Assembly: GCA_938082955.1 (NCBI GenBank)
Contig: CALKDE010000153.1
Coordinates: 1-5,507, forward strand
DNA: 5,507 nt
From: an uncultured Pseudomonadales bacterium
GTDB taxonomy: Bacteria; Pseudomonadota; Gammaproteobacteria; Pseudomonadales; Pseudohongiellaceae
Direction of reading: 5' to 3'
The notes under the pieces are model-generated. The model had not been told where the DNA came from and made no database searches. It was given only the letters and a program-made list of their open reading frames with translations. Shown here in pieces: positions 1-5,507 of the stretch (position 1 is its first letter; every line of letters starts with the position of its first letter). Both the position numbers and the translations under genes were made by a program.

Positions 1-327
1 TTAGATTTGTTTGGATTGCCGTCGCCGCGGCAGGCCTATATTGAAGCCTGTGGCGCATCTTCCCCCAAGCGTGATTACCCGTGGAGTCACGAGGCGGTGT
101 ATCGAGCAGGGCAGGCTGCGGGTTGGTTTATTCTCGCTAACGAATCCGAATCAAGATCCTTTCCTTTATTTGACTATCACTACCATCTCCTTTGTAGGCA
201 GGTGATAAAAGGCGTGGAGTTAGAAGTGACTGTGGTTGCGCCTCTCCCGGATAAGGTCGCGCGCCTCCTCAGCAAGGACGAGGCGAAGGCCCGCTTGGCG
301 AAAATGCGAGACGAGCTGGGACTCTAG
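1..327 (+). CDS. C-terminal part of an unidentified protein (possibly lambda P-like)
   Basis: The frame is open from the first base and stops with TAG at 325-327, so the start lies outside the window; a TTG at position 7 is in frame but has no upstream context to support it as a start. About 108 residues are visible. They are soluble in character, with no membrane segment, and end in a charged, probably helical tail (KDEAKARLAKMRDELGL). The middle part, SHEAVYRAGQAAGWF followed some residues later by FPLFDYHYHLLCRQV and a glycine, recalls the C-terminal part of phage lambda replication protein P-like proteins, which occur in prophages and also on some gammaproteobacterial chromosomes. That resemblance is from memory and is weak, so the product should be treated as unknown. 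It converges on ettA with 26 bases between the stops. No phage gene is visible beside it. Confidence 0.7.
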   Translation, partial: LDLFGLPSPRQAYIEACGASSPKRDYPWSHEAVYRAGQAAGWFILANESESRSFPLFDYHYHLLCRQVIKGVELEVTVVAPLPDKVARLLSKDEAKARLAKMRDELGL

Positions 328-359
328 CCCTGGCTGCGGCGCGAGTCTCAGCGCTAGAG
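322..359. terminator. Inverted repeat over both convergent stop codons, possible terminator
   Basis: CTCTAGC at 322-328 is the exact reverse complement of GCTAGAG at 353-359. After one mismatch (329/352) the pairing continues with 330-332 against 349-351 and a G-T pair at 333/348, giving a stem of about 11 pairs and a 14-base loop. On the + strand it is followed by a broken T-rich stretch (361-377), so it could end transcription of the upstream gene. On the - strand there is no T tract after it, so termination of ettA there is less likely. Each arm contains the stop codon of one of the two convergent genes, so both genes end CTC TAG. Confidence 0.4.
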
Positions 360-2024
360 GTTTAACTTCTTGTATTTAACACGTGTTGGCGCGTTGGAAT
401 CGCCGGTGCGTTTCCTGCGTTCCACCTCGTAATCCGTGTAATTCCCTTCATGCCAGGTAACTTCGCTGCCGCCCTCGAACGCCAGAATGTGGGTGCAGAT
501 ACGGTCAAGAAACCAGCGATCGTGCGAGACCACGATGACGCAACCAGGATAGGCTAATAGGCCTTCTTCGAGGGCGCGCAGAGTTTCCACATCCAGATCG
601 TTAGTAGGTTCATCCAGCAGCAGAACATTGCCGCCGCGCTTTAAAAGTTTGGCCATATGCAGGCGATTGCGTTCACCACCGGATAGGTCTTTAACAAATT
701 TCTGTTGATCGCCGCCCTTGAAGTTAAAGCGGCTGGCATAGGCTCTGGATGAAACCTCATATCTGCCTATTTGCAATTGCTCCTGCCCATCAGAAATTTC
801 CTGCCAGACGGTATTTTCTCCATTGAGTTCGTCGCGACTCTGATCGACATAGGCGAGATCAACAGTCTCCCCTAATTCTATGGTGCCACTATCTGGTTGT
901 TCCGCTCCAACGAGCATGCGCAAGAATGTTGTCTTGCCTGCGCCGTTGCCGCCGATGATGCCGACGATGCTTCCCTTGGGTACCGACAAGCTCAGCTTAT
1001 CGATCAGGTTCTTATCGGTGAAGCCCTTACAGAGGTCTTTCACCTCGATGACCTTATCCCCCAGCCGATTGCCGGGGGGGATGTACAATTCGGACGTCTC
1101 ATTACGCTTCTGGAAATCCTGTGAATTTAGTTCCTCGAAGCGTGCAATACGGGCCTTGCTCTTAGACTGTCTTCCCTTAGGGTTCGCGCGCACCCATTCC
1201 AGTTCAGACTTTATAGTGCGTTCATGGGCGGCTTCTTTCTTAGCCTCCGATTCCAGCCGCTGCTCTTTCGTTTCAAGCCAGTTGGTGTAGTTGCCCTCAT
1301 AAGGGATGCCATGGCCGCGGTCCAATTCAAGAATCCAGCCAGCGGCATTATCGAGGAAGTAGCGATCGTGAGTGATGGCCACCACTGTGCCGCTATAGTC
1401 CTGTAGGAAGCGTTCTAGCCAGCCCACGCTTTCGGCGTCGAGATGGTTTGTAGGCTCATCGAGTAGCAACATGTCTGGCTTGCTGAGTAGCAGCCGGCAT
1501 AGGGCTACACGGCGCCGCTCTCCTCCAGATAATTTACTCACCTCGGCATCCCATGGTGGAAGGCGCAGGGCGTCTGCCGCTCGCTCTAGAACGCGTTCAA
1601 TCTCCCAGCCGTCGCAGGTATCGATCTTAGTTTGTAGCTCGCCCTGTTGCTCCAGAAGTTCGCTCATCTGATCGTCAGGCATGGGTTCCGCGAATTTATC
1701 GCTTATCGCGTTAAAGTCATCTACGAGCTTGATGATCTCCTGCACACCTTGCTGCACGTTGCCGCGCACATCTTGATCCTCATCCAGTTCCGGCTCCTGC
1801 GGCAGATAGCCGATATTGATGCCCGGTTGCGCGCGCGCCTCGCCATTATATTCTTTGTCCACGCCGGCCATAATACGCAGCAGCGTCGACTTTCCGGATC
1901 CGTTTAGGCCCAACACACCGATCTTTGCTCCAGGAAAGAAGGACAATGATATGTCTTTTAGAATTTCTCGTTTCGGTGGGACGATCTTGCCAACTTGATG
2001 CATAGTGTAAACAAATTGTGCCAT
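354..2024 (-). CDS. ettA: Energy-dependent translational throttle protein EttA (ABC-F ATPase)
   Basis: EttA is a cytoplasmic ABC-F protein with no membrane domain. It binds the ribosomal E site beside the P-site tRNA and controls entry into elongation according to the ATP/ADP ratio. The 556-residue product has two ABC domains. Domain 1 has Walker A GLNGSGKST (39-47), signature LSGGER (165-170), Walker B LLLDEP with catalytic Glu190, and His219. Domain 2 has Walker A GGNGAGKTT (358-366), signature LSGGER (447-452), Walker B with Glu472, and His501. Between them (about 245-325) lies the basic P-site tRNA interaction linker, including GRQSKSKARIARFEELN. The arm insertion, about residues 95-140, diverges most from E. 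coli. The frame opens 20 codons further upstream (2084), but MAQFVYTMHQVGK matches the E. coli N-terminus (family about 555 residues) and an AGGA lies 9 bases before this ATG. All catalytic residues are present. It is divergent from glyA. Confidence 0.97.
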   Translation of the reverse strand: MAQFVYTMHQVGKIVPPKREILKDISLSFFPGAKIGVLGLNGSGKSTLLRIMAGVDKEYNGEARAQPGINIGYLPQEPELDEDQDVRGNVQQGVQEIIKLVDDFNAISDKFAEPMPDDQMSELLEQQGELQTKIDTCDGWEIERVLERAADALRLPPWDAEVSKLSGGERRRVALCRLLLSKPDMLLLDEPTNHLDAESVGWLERFLQDYSGTVVAITHDRYFLDNAAGWILELDRGHGIPYEGNYTNWLETKEQRLESEAKKEAAHERTIKSELEWVRANPKGRQSKSKARIARFEELNSQDFQKRNETSELYIPPGNRLGDKVIEVKDLCKGFTDKNLIDKLSLSVPKGSIVGIIGGNGAGKTTFLRMLVGAEQPDSGTIELGETVDLAYVDQSRDELNGENTVWQEISDGQEQLQIGRYEVSSRAYASRFNFKGGDQQKFVKDLSGGERNRLHMAKLLKRGGNVLLLDEPTNDLDVETLRALEEGLLAYPGCVIVVSHDRWFLDRICTHILAFEGGSEVTWHEGNYTDYEVERRKRTGDSNAPTRVKYKKLNL

Positions 2025-2033
2025 TGAACTGTT

Positions 2034-2037
2034 TCCT
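2034..2037 (-). promoter_or_regulatory. Ribosome binding site of ettA
   Basis: On the - strand, TTAGGAAACAGTTCA precedes the ATG at 2024-2022, with AGGA 9 bases from the start. This decides the inner start over the ATG at 2084, which would add 20 residues (MKALFSDTLNSVTSFLGNSS) absent from the family proteins I recall. Confidence 0.75.
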
Positions 2038-2044
2038 AAGAATG

Positions 2045-2063
2045 ACGTTACTGAATTTAACGT
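2045..2063. repeat. Perfect inverted repeat ACGTTA-N7-TAACGT upstream of ettA
   Basis: ACGTTA (2045-2050) and TAACGT (2058-2063) are exact reverse complements separated by 7 bases. The repeat starts 20 bases upstream of the ettA start codon and overlaps the candidate -10 element, which is where a repressor site would be placed. It could equally form a small hairpin if transcribed. I recognise no known operator consensus in it. Confidence 0.4.
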
Positions 2064-2084
2064 GTCTGAAAATAATGCCTTCAA
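2055..2084 (-). promoter_or_regulatory. Candidate sigma-70 promoter of ettA
   Basis: On the - strand, TTGAAG (2084-2079) and TTAAAT (2060-2055) match the -35 and -10 consensus at four of six positions each, with an 18-base spacer. Transcription would start near 2048 and give a leader of about 24 bases that includes the ribosome binding site. The match is modest. It is the best pair I see between the ettA start and about 2140. Confidence 0.3.
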
Positions 2085-2188
2085 TATAGCGTCTTGGAGC
2101 TGGTGCGGTTACTGTCGACGTGCTCAATTTAGCCGTTGACGAGGTTGCAGCAATGCCAGCATCGCAGGGGCGCTATTATGGCACAAGC

Positions 2189-2216
2189 ACAGTGTACTGT
2201 TCTGCTCATTCAGCAG
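2189..2216. repeat. Two adjacent short inverted repeats upstream of glyA
   Basis: ACAGT-GT-ACTGT (2189-2200) is a near-complete palindrome. One base later, CTGCT (2202-2206) and AGCAG (2212-2216) form a second perfect 5-base inverted repeat with loop CATTC. They sit about 180-205 bases before the glyA start. They could be paired operator half-sites or a short hairpin. Arms of 5 bases are short enough to occur by chance. Confidence 0.3.
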
Positions 2217-2233
2217 CCCGACTACCGTGAGAA

Positions 2234-2247
2234 TACTAAGAATAGTA
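2234..2247. repeat. Inverted repeat TACTA-N4-TAGTA upstream of glyA
   Basis: TACTA (2234-2238) and TAGTA (2243-2247) flank AGAA. The same arm sequence recurs with a 3-base spacer upstream of nrdR at 3699-3711. A shared regulator site is conceivable, but the arms are AT-rich and short. Confidence 0.25.
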
Positions 2248-2359
2248 ATGCTCATACAAAGCTCATCATGTAGAATAACGCCTTCAAAAATACTGACCGG
2301 CGAACTAATCCGCGAAAGCGAATCTGGCGTAAATCAGCAGAAGAATCCACATTCAAGCA

Positions 2360-2378
2360 TTACCCTCATAATGAGTAA
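2360..2378 (+). repeat. Inverted repeat just before the glyA ribosome binding site
   Basis: CTCAT (2365-2369) and ATGAG (2371-2375) are exact reverse complements around one base, and TTA (2360-2362) can pair with TAA (2376-2378) across a two-base bulge. It ends 6 bases before the GGAG of glyA. It could be a protein-binding palindrome or a weak leader structure near the ribosome binding site. Confidence 0.25.
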
Positions 2379-2384
2379 CCCTTC

Positions 2385-2388
2385 GGAG
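2385..2388 (+). promoter_or_regulatory. Ribosome binding site of glyA
   Basis: GGAG lies 6 bases before the ATG at 2395, a strong site that fixes this start. The resulting protein has the same length as E. coli GlyA. Confidence 0.8.
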
Positions 2389-2394
2389 TAGTAG

Positions 2395-3648
2395 ATGTTT
2401 AATAGCGACACTAAAATTTCAGAATTTGACCCAGAAATTAGCGCGGCCATTGAAGCTGAGAGAAGTCGTCAAGAGCAACATATCGAGCTAATCGCATCCG
2501 AGAATCACACCAGTCCGCTGGTTATGGAGGCGCAGGGCTCAGTGCTAACCAATAAGTACGCCGAGGGCTATCCCGGCAAGCGTTACTACGGTGGTTGTGA
2601 GCACGTTGATGTTATCGAGAATTTGGCTATTGCCCGCGTAAAGGAGCTGTTCGGGGCAGACTATGCAAATGTGCAGCCGCATTCTGGCTCGCAGGCAAAC
2701 GCCGCTGTGTACATGGCGCTGCTGAAACCTGGCGATACGGTATTGGGTATGAGCTTGGCAGATGGCGGTCACCTGACTCACGGTGCTAGTGTGAGCTTCT
2801 CAGGAAGAATCTACAATGCAGTGCAATACGGCCTGCATAGTGAAACCGGCGACATCGATTACGAACAGGTGAACGCGCTAGCTCAGGAGCATAAGCCAAA
2901 GATGATCATGGCAGGCTTCTCGGCGTTTTCTCGTGTTGTCGATTGGCAGAAATTCCGCGACATAGCGGACAGTATCGGTGCTTACTTCGTGGTCGACATG
3001 GCTCACGTCGCGGGATTGATCGCGGCCGGCGTTTATCCAAGCCCGGTAAATATCGCCGATGTCACTACATCTACTACCCACAAGACCCTACGCGGACCGC
3101 GCGGCGGAATAATTCTCGCTAAAGCGAACCCTGAATTGGAGAAGAAACTGAACTTTGCAGTATTTCCCGAGAGTCAGGGCGGGCCTTTGATGCACGTTAT
3201 TGCAGCAAAGGCTGTGTGCTTTAAAGAGGCAATGAGCGAAGACTTCAAGACATATCAAACGCAGGTAGTTGCTAATGCCAGAACGATGGCGAAGGGATTT
3301 ATCGAGAGAGGCTTTGATGTCGTGTCCGGCGGTACGGACGATCACTTATTTCTTCTTAGCTTAATCAAGCAGGACATTACTGGCAAAGCTGCCGATGCGG
3401 CCTTGGGAATAGCGAATATCACTGTCAACAAGAATGCCGTTCCAAACGATCCCAAGCCGCCGTTCGTAACAAGTGGCCTGCGTCTAGGTTCGCCTGCAAT
3501 CACAACGCGAGGGTTTGGAGAGGCTGAGGTTGCCGATCTAACTGCTTGGATGTGTGATATTCTTGACGATATTGAAAATGAAACGGTGATAGCCGAGGTA
3601 AAGCAGAAGGTAGTTGAACTCTGCGCACGCTTCCCCGTGTATCAATAA
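2395..3648 (+). CDS. glyA: Serine hydroxymethyltransferase
   Basis: GlyA is a cytoplasmic PLP enzyme that converts serine and tetrahydrofolate to glycine and 5,10-methylene-tetrahydrofolate, the main source of one-carbon units for purine, thymidylate and methionine synthesis. The product has 417 residues, the E. coli length, and is collinear with it throughout. The PLP Schiff-base lysine is Lys230 in TTSTTHKTLRGPRGG. His126 (GGHLTHG) is placed to stack on the cofactor, Asp201 and His204 lie in VDMAHVAG, Tyr55, Glu57 and Tyr65 lie in the NKYAEGYPGKRYYGG region, and Arg363 (SGLRLG) should bind the substrate carboxylate. The loop FPESQGGPLMH differs from FPGGQGG in E. coli, but not at a catalytic residue. 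It is divergent from ettA and followed after 89 bases by nrdR on the same strand. Cotranscription is possible but not shown. No purine-repressor site is seen in front of it. Confidence 0.98.
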   Translation: MFNSDTKISEFDPEISAAIEAERSRQEQHIELIASENHTSPLVMEAQGSVLTNKYAEGYPGKRYYGGCEHVDVIENLAIARVKELFGADYANVQPHSGSQANAAVYMALLKPGDTVLGMSLADGGHLTHGASVSFSGRIYNAVQYGLHSETGDIDYEQVNALAQEHKPKMIMAGFSAFSRVVDWQKFRDIADSIGAYFVVDMAHVAGLIAAGVYPSPVNIADVTTSTTHKTLRGPRGGIILAKANPELEKKLNFAVFPESQGGPLMHVIAAKAVCFKEAMSEDFKTYQTQVVANARTMAKGFIERGFDVVSGGTDDHLFLLSLIKQDITGKAADAALGIANITVNKNAVPNDPKPPFVTSGLRLGSPAITTRGFGEAEVADLTAWMCDILDDIENETVIAEVKQKVVELCARFPVYQ

Positions 3649-3654
3649 ACACGG
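3635..3654 (+). repeat. Hairpin across the glyA stop codon
   Basis: CCGTGT (3635-3640) pairs exactly with ACACGG (3649-3654) around an 8-base loop that contains the TAA stop. No T tract follows, so this is not a classical intrinsic terminator. It could protect the 3' end of a processed message or affect readthrough into nrdR. Confidence 0.4.
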
Positions 3655-3683
3655 TGAGTGATTACCGCTTCCTCGGGCGGGAC

Positions 3684-3691
3684 TATAAAAT
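3684..3691 (+). promoter_or_regulatory. Possible -10 element upstream of nrdR
   Basis: TATAAAAT in the glyA-nrdR spacer resembles a sigma-70 -10 box, about 45 bases before the nrdR start. The best upstream partner, TTACCG at 3662-3667 with a 16-base spacer, is a poor -35. If real, nrdR could be transcribed independently of glyA. Confidence 0.25.
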
Positions 3692-3698
3692 AATCTCT

Positions 3699-3711
3699 TA
3701 CTACCTTAGTA
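3699..3711. repeat. Inverted repeat TACTA-N3-TAGTA upstream of nrdR
   Basis: TACTA (3699-3703) and TAGTA (3707-3711) flank CCT. It lies 26 bases before the nrdR start and just after the possible -10 element. The arms are identical to those at 2234-2247 upstream of glyA. It does not resemble the NrdR box I recall (ACACWATATATWGTGT). Confidence 0.25.
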
Positions 3712-3737
3712 GAATAATAGTTGAATGAGTGGTTTCT

Positions 3738-4199
3738 ATGCATTGTCCTTTTTGTGGCGCGATTGACACTAAAGTAATAGATTCTCGGTTAGTAACTGAG
3801 GGCAATAACGTCCGCCGCAGACGCGAGTGCATTACCTGCGAAGAGAGATTTACTACCTACGAGTCTGCCGAATTGGTGATGCCGAGAATTATCAAGACCG
3901 ATGGCATACGTGAACCCTTCAACGAAGACAAGTTAATGACCGGTCTAACCAAAGCCTTAGAGAAGCGTCCTGTAAGTATCGAGAAGGTGGAAGAGGCGAT
4001 TACGCGTATCAAGGCGAACTTGCGCTCCAGCGGAGAGCGTGAGATTCAATCTCGAGCTGTCGGCGAGCAGGTGATGAAAGAACTGCGCGATCTTGATGAG
4101 GTGGCCTTCGTTAGGTTCGCCTCGGTCTACCGTAGCTTCAAAGATCTCGATGAATTTCGTGCGGAAATTGATCGCCTCTCCGAAGACAATTCTAAATAA
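3738..4199 (+). CDS. nrdR: Transcriptional repressor NrdR
   Basis: NrdR is a zinc-ribbon and ATP-cone repressor that binds paired NrdR boxes before ribonucleotide reductase operons. It senses ATP and dATP, so it adjusts dNTP supply. The product has 153 residues, close to 149 in E. coli. The zinc ribbon uses Cys3, Cys6, Cys31 and Cys34 (MHCPFC and CITC), followed by the arginine-rich NNVRRRRE patch for DNA contact. The ATP-cone domain runs from about 47 (VMPRIIKTDG, REPFNEDKL, EKRPVS) to about 137 (VAFVRFASVYRSFKDLDEF). The ATG at 3738 is preferred to an in-frame GTG at 3729: it gives the conserved MHCPFC N-terminus and has GAGTGG 5 bases upstream. It stands between glyA and ribD, and the nrdR-ribD neighbourhood is common in gammaproteobacteria. 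No reductase genes or NrdR boxes are visible here, so its targets lie elsewhere. Confidence 0.97.
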   Translation: MHCPFCGAIDTKVIDSRLVTEGNNVRRRRECITCEERFTTYESAELVMPRIIKTDGIREPFNEDKLMTGLTKALEKRPVSIEKVEEAITRIKANLRSSGEREIQSRAVGEQVMKELRDLDEVAFVRFASVYRSFKDLDEFRAEIDRLSEDNSK

Positions 4200-4250
4200 T
4201 GTAGACTATTTCTCAATCTCGAATTCGGTGCGCAGCTGCTTCGTAGTCAC

Positions 4251-4262
4251 TTTCTCGAGAAA
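4251..4262. repeat. 12-base palindrome between nrdR and ribD
   Basis: TTTCTCGAGAAA is a perfect palindrome in the 93-base spacer between nrdR and ribD, 30 bases before the ribD start. It could be an operator, but roughly one such palindrome is expected by chance in a window of this size. No terminator or clear promoter is seen in the spacer. Confidence 0.25.
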
Positions 4263-4292
4263 CCCGATTTCTGCTGAAGAACTATCTCATTC

Positions 4293-5459
4293 ATGAAAGC
4301 CATGAAAAAAATTCGCAACGATGAATTAGAACCAGAATTTATTGACTGGCCAGTCTATATGCGCAGAGCGATAGATCTGGCCGGGTATGCTATCAATACA
4401 TCCTCGAACCCTAGAGTAGGTTGCGTTCTGGTTACGAATCAGAAAATCGTAGGCGAGGGTTGGCATGTTGCTATGGGTGAGGACCATGCTGAAGTAATGG
4501 CGTTGAAGCAGGCAGGTGATCGGGCAACATCATCGATTGCTTTCGTCACTTTAGAGCCGTGTTCGCACACAGGTCGAACTGGTCCTTGTAGCGACGCGTT
4601 GATTCAAGCGGGGGTCTCTCAGGTTGTCATCGCCAGTATCGATCCGAATCCTGAGGTTGCTGGAAGCGGCGTTGAGAAATTAGTTGCAGCTGGAATACCC
4701 GTAACACAACTAACCGATTTCGATTCCTTAGCGCGCGCTGTAACCCCTGGCTACTTTAAGAGGCGGGAACAGGGTATTCCCTATGTTCGTTGCAAGCTCG
4801 CTATGAGTTTGGATGGTCGTACCGCGCTGGCGAATGGCCAGAGCAAGTGGATAAGCGGGTGCCAATCACGAAGTGACGTGCAGAGGTTACGTGCCGCAAG
4901 CGGCGCAGTGATAACCGGCATACAGACGGTGTTAGCCGACGATCCCTCCCTTAATGTTCGCATCAGTGATTTGAATCTTCATCCAGAAGAGCTCGCTCGC
5001 AATGAACTCTCTTTGTCAACACAACCCCTGCGAGTGATTCTAGATAGTCAGCTTCGTACTCCTGATACAGCCAAAATCCTCACATTACCAGGTGAGGTAA
5101 AGATCTTCTCCATCGAGCCGCCTGACGGCGCTAAAAATCCTGCATCGAATGTGGAATACCGACAAGCGGCGGCGAGCGGAAAGAGAGTAAGTTTGCATTC
5201 TGTGCTAGAATCGCTGGCCTCCGATTTTGCCTGCGCCGAGGTGCTGGTTGAGGCAGGCGCTACGCTGAGTACAGCATTTATACAGGCGGGCTTGGTGGAT
5301 GAATTAATCATCTATATTGCGCCAAAATTGCTTGGCAGTGATGCTCGCGCGATGCTCAATATAGCAGGTATCGAATCAATGTCTGATAGCCTGAATTTTA
5401 AGATTACCGATTTGCGGCAGATAGATCGCGATATACGCGTTGTACTGAAGCCGATCTGA
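4293..5459 (+). CDS. ribD: Bifunctional riboflavin biosynthesis protein RibD (deaminase/reductase)
   Basis: RibD catalyses two riboflavin steps in the cytoplasm: deamination of 2,5-diamino-6-ribosylamino-pyrimidinone 5'-phosphate, then NADPH-dependent reduction of the ribosyl side chain. Both domains are complete. The N-terminal zinc deaminase has SNPRVGCVLV (38-47), HAEV with zinc ligand His65 and proton-transfer Glu67, and the second zinc motif with Cys90 and Cys99 (EPCSHTGRTGPC). The C-terminal reductase has KLAMSLDGRTA (168-178), TVLADDPSLNVR (212-223), VEAGATL (319-325) and YIAPKLLGSDAR (341-352). The 388 residues exceed the 367 of E. coli. Part of the excess is an N-terminal extension of about 16 residues before VYMRRAIDLA. 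ATGs at 4293 and 4302 are both possible; the ribosome binding sites are weak (GAAGA 12 bases before 4293). The ATG at 4359 would also keep the whole deaminase domain but has no visible binding site. It probably heads a rib gene run continuing past the window. Confidence 0.96.
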   Translation: MKAMKKIRNDELEPEFIDWPVYMRRAIDLAGYAINTSSNPRVGCVLVTNQKIVGEGWHVAMGEDHAEVMALKQAGDRATSSIAFVTLEPCSHTGRTGPCSDALIQAGVSQVVIASIDPNPEVAGSGVEKLVAAGIPVTQLTDFDSLARAVTPGYFKRREQGIPYVRCKLAMSLDGRTALANGQSKWISGCQSRSDVQRLRAASGAVITGIQTVLADDPSLNVRISDLNLHPEELARNELSLSTQPLRVILDSQLRTPDTAKILTLPGEVKIFSIEPPDGAKNPASNVEYRQAAASGKRVSLHSVLESLASDFACAEVLVEAGATLSTAFIQAGLVDELIIYIAPKLLGSDARAMLNIAGIESMSDSLNFKITDLRQIDRDIRVVLKPI

Positions 5460-5502
5460 ATTTAAGTCCATAGAAAAATGATTCGGATAAGTGAATAACA
5501 CA

Positions 5503-5507
5503 ATGTT
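5503..5507 (+). CDS. Possible start of the next gene, perhaps riboflavin synthase
   Basis: An ATG at 5503-5505 followed by TT is cut by the window edge. AAGTGA (5489-5494) lies 8 bases before it and could serve as a ribosome binding site. It begins 43 bases after the ribD stop on the same strand. Riboflavin synthase alpha chains often start Met-Phe and often follow ribD, which fits ATG TT(C/T). The identity is inference from context; only five bases are visible. Confidence 0.3.

Larger units (their letters stand above)
2025..2394. other. Divergent intergenic region between ettA and glyA
   Basis: This 370-base stretch has no convincing gene; the only longer frame, on the - strand, runs into ettA out of frame and has no family resemblance. 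It holds the ettA control elements on its left. For glyA, -10-like hexamers TATTAT (2174-2179) and TAGAAT (2271-2276) each match five of six consensus positions, but neither has a credible -35 at 15-19 bases, so no glyA promoter can be named. TTGACG at 2136 has no partner at the right distance. Several short inverted repeats are listed separately. I checked for glycine, tetrahydrofolate and FMN riboswitch cores and for PurR and MetR sites and saw none. Confidence 0.6.

Noticed and set aside
2025..2084. ettA start at the upstream ATG (2084), adding 20 residues
   Set aside because: The family N-terminus MAQFVYTM begins at 2024 and has a good AGGA 9 bases upstream; the extra residues have no counterpart in the homologues I recall.
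2066..2084. TGAA-N9-TTCA as a MetR site
   Set aside because: MetR sites have a 5-base spacer; the 9-base spacing and 4-base arms do not fit, and the site is over 300 bases from glyA.
1846..2127. 93-residue - strand frame overlapping the ettA start
   Set aside because: It overlaps ettA in another frame, has no recognisable family features, and ends inside the ettA coding region; it is a shadow frame.
2288..2312. GACCGGCGAAC as part of an FMN riboswitch
   Set aside because: Only a short fragment resembles the ACCGGCGGU element; none of the other conserved blocks is present, and the downstream gene is glyA, not a riboflavin gene.
3665..3680. CCGC-N8-GCGG after glyA as an intrinsic terminator
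   Set aside because: Only four firm pairs plus wobble pairs, and no T tract follows; the region after it is A-rich and looks more like a -10 element.
3729..3737. nrdR start at GTG 3729
   Set aside because: MHCPFC at 3738 is the conserved N-terminus, and GAGTGG lies 5 bases before that ATG; the GTG has no visible binding site.
4354..4359. ribD start at the internal ATG 4359
   Set aside because: It would begin at VYM in the conserved helix and has no ribosome binding site; the E. coli protein also has residues before this point.

Overview
The window looks like an ordinary chromosomal segment of a gammaproteobacterium. EttA, GlyA and NrdR read almost straight through against my memory of the Escherichia coli and Pseudomonas proteins. 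Base composition is near 50% GC. The gene order (ettA divergent from glyA, then nrdR and ribD) is of the type I associate with Pseudomonas-like and marine gammaproteobacteria; the exact lineage is inference. I see no transposase, phage integrase, CRISPR array, tRNA or rRNA.

Layout: positions 1-327 (+) hold the C-terminal end of a protein cut by the window edge. It is not confidently identified; its pattern faintly recalls phage lambda P-like replication proteins. It converges on ettA (354-2024, -), an ABC-F protein that gates translation initiation according to cellular energy. The two stop codons lie in the two arms of one inverted repeat. A 370-base divergent region (2025-2394) separates ettA from glyA and carries several short inverted repeats and a weak candidate ettA promoter. 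On the + strand follow glyA (2395-3648), nrdR (3738-4199) and ribD (4293-5459), spaced by 89 and 93 bases. The last five bases may be the start of another + strand gene, plausibly riboflavin synthase.

Functionally, glyA supplies glycine and one-carbon units for purines, thymidylate and methionine. NrdR represses ribonucleotide reductase genes according to the ATP/dATP balance. RibD carries out the second and third steps of riboflavin synthesis. EttA on the opposite strand adjusts translation to energy charge. All four recognised genes are intact, with the expected active-site residues. Two starts were moved inward from the longest reading frame (ettA and nrdR) because family N-termini and ribosome binding sites agree on the inner ATG. 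I found no convincing new system. The points worth a second look are regulatory: the stop-codon stem, the repeat over the candidate ettA promoter, and the repeats around glyA.
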